This document shows positions 5,238 to 8,118 of a stretch of 8,118 bases of DNA, piece by piece; position 1 is the stretch's first letter, and each line of letters opens with the position of its first letter. Both the position numbers and the translations under genes were made by a program. The DNA lies in the NCBI GenBank assembly GCA_015486905.1, contig WFQV01000529.1, positions 1 through 8,118 of the forward strand. The letters are read 5' to 3'. This DNA is from Melioribacteraceae bacterium (lineage in GTDB: Bacteria > Bacteroidota > Ignavibacteria > Ignavibacteriales > Melioribacteraceae). A model generated the notes under the pieces. The model ran no database searches, was not told the DNA's origin, and saw only the letters and a program-made list of their open reading frames with translations.

Positions 5238-5532
5238 AGGTTTACCCCTTGTTTTGTTAATAGATTTTCAGTAAGAACAATTAAAAAATAATTTTTTTTT
5301 CATTTAAATCAAATAGTTTTTTTTATTTTTTAAATTTTTTATTTCCACTTCGTTTAATATTATTAGGTAAATAGCAAACATATATCTGCTCAGCCTTTAT
5401 TTTCAATGCCTACATTGAACTTTGATTTTAAGTAGTTCAATCCGACCAATATTGGTGGGGAAACGGCGATATGCCTTTTTGTATCTTTTAATGTATTCGA
5501 TTATTTTTTGTCCGCTTAAATGAAAGATTAAT
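5238..5532. other. AT-rich divergent intergenic region with phased T-runs
   Basis: This 295-bp gap separates the HU gene (minus) from the receptor-like gene (plus) and must hold both promoters. T-runs lie at 5292-5300, 5317-5324, 5326-5331 and 5335-5340; the last three are spaced about 9 bp apart, near the helical repeat, so the DNA may be curved. Nearer the receptor gene are the inverted repeat TTGAACT (5415-5421) / AGTTCAA (5434-5440) and a perfect palindrome at 5445-5456. I recognise no riboswitch and no small gene. Confidence 0.5.
5445..5456. promoter_or_regulatory. 12-bp perfect palindrome upstream of the receptor-like gene
   Basis: ACCAATATTGGT is its own reverse complement; with one mismatch the symmetry extends to CC...GG on both sides. 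It lies 77-88 bp upstream of the ATG at 5533, next to another inverted repeat (5415-5440). Size and place suit a dimeric repressor or activator site; no regulator is known. Confidence 0.35.
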
Positions 5533-7569
5533 ATGCTTAAAAAATCATTTTTAATATTAACATTATTATTCGCAGCGGTTTCAAACACAACGGCTTTTAA
5601 TGCTTATTATTATTTGTCGAAAAAAGATACGTTGCTTACAAGCTCTATGGATACTGCATATACACACGATAAGACACAAAAAGTTATTGTCGATACATTA
5701 AAACCAATTTTCACAAATATGAAAATCGATACCCTCGAGAGCCCAATATTATTGAACAAAAAGAACATCAATCGTTCCGACTACCGATATTTAGGGGACT
5801 TAATCAACTATCTGCCCTTTGGCTTCCTGGAAAATCTTGGCTCGTTAGGCGAACCGAACGAGTTTAGTCTTTTCGGACTTGGCTTCAACAACATCACACT
5901 TTTATTAGATGGTGTTGAAATCAATGAACGACACACTAATGCAATCGACCTTTACACATTACGTTCCGAACTTGTCGATTCAATTTACATTCCCTCACCG
6001 GCTAAGGCATTTCTGTTCGGCGTTAAAAATAATCCCGTAGCTGTTAAAATTTACTCGTTCGATAAAATCACGGCAAAGCCTTATTCGCGGATTCGTTACT
6101 ATCAAGCGCCGAACAACGAGGGTTCCATTGACGGATTTTTCAATATTTACCCATTTAAAAAATTTAATCTTTACGGAGGATTTCAAAATTCATCGGTATC
6201 TTCAAATTACCCAAATAGTGAGTACGGACTGTGGAACGCAACAATTAAAGCACGCTACTTGTTAAATAACAATTTTAACTTCGTCTTTTCTTACAATTAT
6301 TCAAAAAGTACAGCCGACCTAAACGGCGGAGTAAATTATTCTTACTTGGAAAGTAAGTACTCAACATCGGAAGCGGAAAGGATTCTTTACTCACCTTTTG
6401 AAGCAATCGTTAATTACGAAAACCGTTACCAAAAAATAACAAGGCATCTTTTCAACATAAAAATTTTAGCGAGGCTATCATCAGGACAAATTGCAAGAAT
6501 CAATACTTACTACAATTCTCATTTGACAGAATTCAGACAGAATGAAAAATCCGCAAACAGAATTTACGATAACGACAGAAACAAATCTTACGGCGTTAAT
6601 TTTCTTTTACCTTTGAAATACAAAGCTTTCAGTCTAGCGATTAGTGGAAATGCTGAAAGTTCGAGTTTAAAGCTTAATTCAATTAACTTAGATAAAAATT
6701 TGTCTGCATATTCCACATCCGCTTTAACCGGATTTTTTTTAATACCCAATCATTTAAATCTTGATCTTTTTGCAAAATATTCAAACTACGATGGCAGCTC
6801 AGCTATCGGATTCGGCAGTGAAATTAATTCCCGCCCAAATGAAAACATTTTTCTAAAATGCGGTGTAGCAAAGTATTCTTTAAATAAAAGCGTTGAGGAA
6901 CTTGTTCTGCTCAAAGCTAACTCCCCCTCAAGCAGGGGAGTAAAAACGCTTTTTGCAAAAATCACTTACAAAAAGCAGCGGGCAGCGGTTACGCTGTCTT
7001 TTTTCCACAACGCTTTTAACTCCTATGAATATTGGGTCAAACGGGACTCAAGCGGTTCTCTTAAGCTAAAAGGAAATTACTTACTCTGTTATCGTAGTAA
7101 AAAACAATCCGGGCTTAATCTTTCCGGGCGATTGAGGTTTTACAAATTCCTTTTGCAAAGTAATTTTTCTTATTACTTTAACGAAAAAAAGTCTCTTCGA
7201 GAAATTCCCACTTTTACTCTCTTCGGCGGTTTCTATTATGTAGATACCCTATTCAATCGTAACTTAAATTTGAAGGCAGGCATTAACATTTATTTAAATG
7301 GCGAGCAATCATTTTACAAATACGAGTTCCAATTTAGACGAAACATTTTTTACTCATTTAATAAAACATTGGGGATAACTCTTTTAAGTAACAAGTACAT
7401 GAAACGTAATTGGCGCTTGGATTTGTTCCTCGCCGGCACAATACAAAAGAGAGCAACGATTTATTTAACGCTTGAAAATGTTTTTAATAATAAATATTTC
7501 ATCGTTCCCTATTACCCTATGCCGGGAATTACTTTTAGATTCGGGGTTGCTTGGGAATTTTTCAATTAA
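5533..7569 (+). CDS. TonB-dependent-receptor-like outer-membrane protein
   Basis: The 678-residue product begins with a signal peptide (about 1-24, core SFLILTLLFAAV). Residues 68-175 fit a reduced plug domain: a YLGDLINYLP segment, then SLFGLGFNNITLLLDGVEIN, a LVDSIYIPSPAKAFLFG segment and a closing VAVKIYSF where plugs normally end in GGVINI. The remainder (about 180-678) is strand-rich and aromatic, ending with LENVFNNKYFIVPYYPMPGI and FRFGVAWEFFN, a typical last-strand pattern of TonB-dependent receptors. Such proteins import ligands across the outer membrane using energy from TonB-ExbBD. I see no clear TonB box and no carboxypeptidase-like N-terminal domain. The start is the ATG at 5533, with no strong ribosome site; an ATG at 5520 opens only a three-codon frame that stops just before it. 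No transporter or SusD-like partner is adjacent, so the ligand is unknown. A GC-rich inverted repeat lies inside the gene at 6920-6941. Confidence 0.85.
   Translation: MLKKSFLILTLLFAAVSNTTAFNAYYYLSKKDTLLTSSMDTAYTHDKTQKVIVDTLKPIFTNMKIDTLESPILLNKKNINRSDYRYLGDLINYLPFGFLENLGSLGEPNEFSLFGLGFNNITLLLDGVEINERHTNAIDLYTLRSELVDSIYIPSPAKAFLFGVKNNPVAVKIYSFDKITAKPYSRIRYYQAPNNEGSIDGFFNIYPFKKFNLYGGFQNSSVSSNYPNSEYGLWNATIKARYLLNNNFNFVFSYNYSKSTADLNGGVNYSYLESKYSTSEAERILYSPFEAIVNYENRYQKITRHLFNIKILARLSSGQIARINTYYNSHLTEFRQNEKSANRIYDNDRNKSYGVNFLLPLKYKAFSLAISGNAESSSLKLNSINLDKNLSAYSTSALTGFFLIPNHLNLDLFAKYSNYDGSSAIGFGSEINSRPNENIFLKCGVAKYSLNKSVEELVLLKANSPSSRGVKTLFAKITYKKQRAAVTLSFFHNAFNSYEYWVKRDSSGSLKLKGNYLLCYRSKKQSGLNLSGRLRFYKFLLQSNFSYYFNEKKSLREIPTFTLFGGFYYVDTLFNRNLNLKAGINIYLNGEQSFYKYEFQFRRNIFYSFNKTLGITLLSNKYMKRNWRLDLFLAGTIQKRATIYLTLENVFNNKYFIVPYYPMPGITFRFGVAWEFFN
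6920..6941. repeat. GC-rich inverted repeat inside the receptor-like gene
   Basis: ACTCCCC (6920-6926) and GGGGAGT (6935-6941) are exact reverse complements around an 8-nt loop. The segment stays in frame, encoding roughly ANSPSSRG near residues 462-469, probably an extracellular loop or turn of the barrel. It stands out against the AT-rich surroundings and may be an inserted palindromic element. Confidence 0.6.
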
Positions 7570-7593
7570 ACCTTCATCTGTTTATCCTTCTCC

Positions 7594-7832
7594 AAAGTTT
7601 TGTTACGATTTTCCCCGCCGTTGTTGTGACAAGCAAAAAAATTGCACCAAAACACTTTATGTCTTTTTTCCCACTACGCCCGAACTGAAGCTCTGTATTA
7701 ATGAGATATCACTCATGCGGAGCTTTGTTAAAATTATTTCGTACGCTTTGTTTCTCGGTAATCTGTAACAAGTCTCAACCTCAACCTCAACCTTAACCCT
7801 AACCTATAAGCAAAAAATGACAGAACAATCAC
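7594..7832 (+). repeat. Dispersed intergenic repeat, copy B
   Basis: Second copy of the element at 1678-1909, same orientation, starting 25 bp after the receptor-gene stop codon. It keeps the outer arms AAAGTTTTG (7594-7602) and CAAAACACTTT, the conserved core (7720-7781, two mismatches in 62 bp) and the hexamer tract, which is longer here (7775-7806). The GC-rich stems of copy A are not preserved. The tail CAGAACAATC is also shared. Confidence 0.85.
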
Positions 7833-7844
7833 CCAACCATCCAA

Positions 7845-7885
7845 CCTATCGCGCCAAATTCAAGCGCAACGCAGACGAAGGCCGA
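7845..7885 (+). repeat. Single 41-bp unit related to the tandem units at 1911-2031
   Basis: Aligned without gaps to the unit at 1952-1992 it differs at nine of 41 positions by eye. A partial further unit, CCTATCGCGG, starts near 7903 and runs into the small perfect hairpin GCGGCAAGCCGC (7909-7920). Confidence 0.65.
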
Positions 7886-7920
7886 CAATCCATTTATCCA
7901 ATCCTATCGCGGCAAGCCGC

Positions 7921-7953
7921 AATTATGAATTATGAATGATGAATTATGAATTA
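7921..7953 (+). repeat. AATTATGAAT-type low-complexity repeat
   Basis: Overlapping copies of AATTATGAA with one ATGAATGATGAAT variant. The 17 bases 7928-7944 are the exact reverse complement of 2073-2089 at the end of the first repeat mosaic. Confidence 0.75.
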
Positions 7954-8118
7954 AAAACTTTACAGCAAAAATTTCTTGACAAAAAAAAACAAAAATTTGA
8001 GCGACAATACTATATCTCTGCACCTTTGAACATCTAAACCTCTAAACTAAGACCGAATGAATGACGAGTAATGGGACGCAGATTTGTCATGATTTATTAT
8101 GATTTCCGCTGATTGGAC
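7954..8118. other. Gene-free right edge with 10-bp-period GATTT repeat
   Basis: No coding frame is convincing in 7570-8118. After the repeat mosaic lie an A-rich tract (7981-7995), a short sequence with TTTG (7996-7999) and CACCTTTG (8021-8028) 21 bp apart that loosely resembles a Bacteroidota promoter, and from 8081 the pentamer GATTT at exact 10-bp steps (8081, 8091, 8101, then GATTG at 8111), cut by the window edge. Confidence 0.5.

Noticed and set aside
5400..5532. Cobalamin or other riboswitch ahead of the receptor-like gene
   Set aside because: Hairpins are present, but I could not find the conserved B12-box or any other recognisable aptamer core.
5403..5588. Small minus-strand ORF of 61 codons upstream of and into the receptor-like gene
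   Set aside because: It begins inside the receptor signal-peptide codons, has no ribosome site and resembles no family; the region is better read as regulatory DNA.
7472..7768. Open plus-strand frame of 98 codons overlapping the end of the receptor-like gene
   Set aside because: Its first third is the receptor gene out of frame and the rest is repeat copy B; the frame is not kept in copy A and has no start signals.
7976..8013. Sigma70 promoter with TTGACA at 7976-7981
   Set aside because: The only -10-like sequence, TACTAT at 8008, is 26 bp away, far from the normal 16-18 bp.

Overview
The window is AT-rich (by eye well below 50% GC). It encodes outer-membrane beta-barrel proteins with signal peptides, a TonB-receptor-like protein, an HU-type protein and a membrane-anchored anti-sigma factor, so it comes from a Gram-negative (diderm) bacterium. 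Protein style, codon use and the intergenic repeat style suggest the FCB group (Ignavibacteria/Chlorobi/Bacteroidota side). That placement is inference; no rRNA or other marker is present.

Layout: (1) 1-1661, minus strand: the N-terminal 553 residues of a penicillin-acylase-family Ntn hydrolase that runs off the left edge. (2) 1662-2248: a gene-free stretch made almost wholly of repeats: hairpin module, TCAACC-like hexamers, three 41-bp units, ATCCAACC octamers and an ATTCATCATTCATAATT tail. (3) 2249-2974, plus: a small outer-membrane beta-barrel protein. (4) 4327-3025, minus: a three-gene operon, ECF-type sigma factor, two-pass membrane protein (probable anti-sigma factor) and YbjQ-family protein, joined by two 4-bp ATGA stop/start overlaps. 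(5) 4386-4919, plus: a two-TM protein with a probable PH-like domain, divergent from the sigma operon. (6) 5237-4941, minus: an HU/IHF-family protein whose intrinsic terminator lies inside the 3' end of the convergent gene 5. (7) 5238-5532: AT-rich gap with phased T-runs and a 12-bp perfect palindrome. (8) 5533-7569, plus: a 678-residue TonB-dependent-receptor-like protein. (9) 7570-8118: gene-free, carrying a second, diverged copy of the repeat mosaic of region 2 in the same orientation and largely the same module order, ending in a 10-bp-period GATTT repeat cut by the window edge.

Functionally the genes point to the cell envelope: a probable membrane-anchored periplasmic acylase, two outer-membrane proteins and a sigma/anti-sigma pair likely to sense an envelope or membrane signal. 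No single pathway joins them, and their orientations imply separate transcription units apart from the sigma operon.

The most notable non-genic feature is the composite repeat. Two copies about 5.9 kb apart share a core of 62 bp with two mismatches, followed by simple repeats, 41-bp units and an ATGAAT-type tail, and they bracket the block of six genes between them. I see no CRISPR array, transposase, integrase or tRNA, and no convincing new defence or biosynthetic system.
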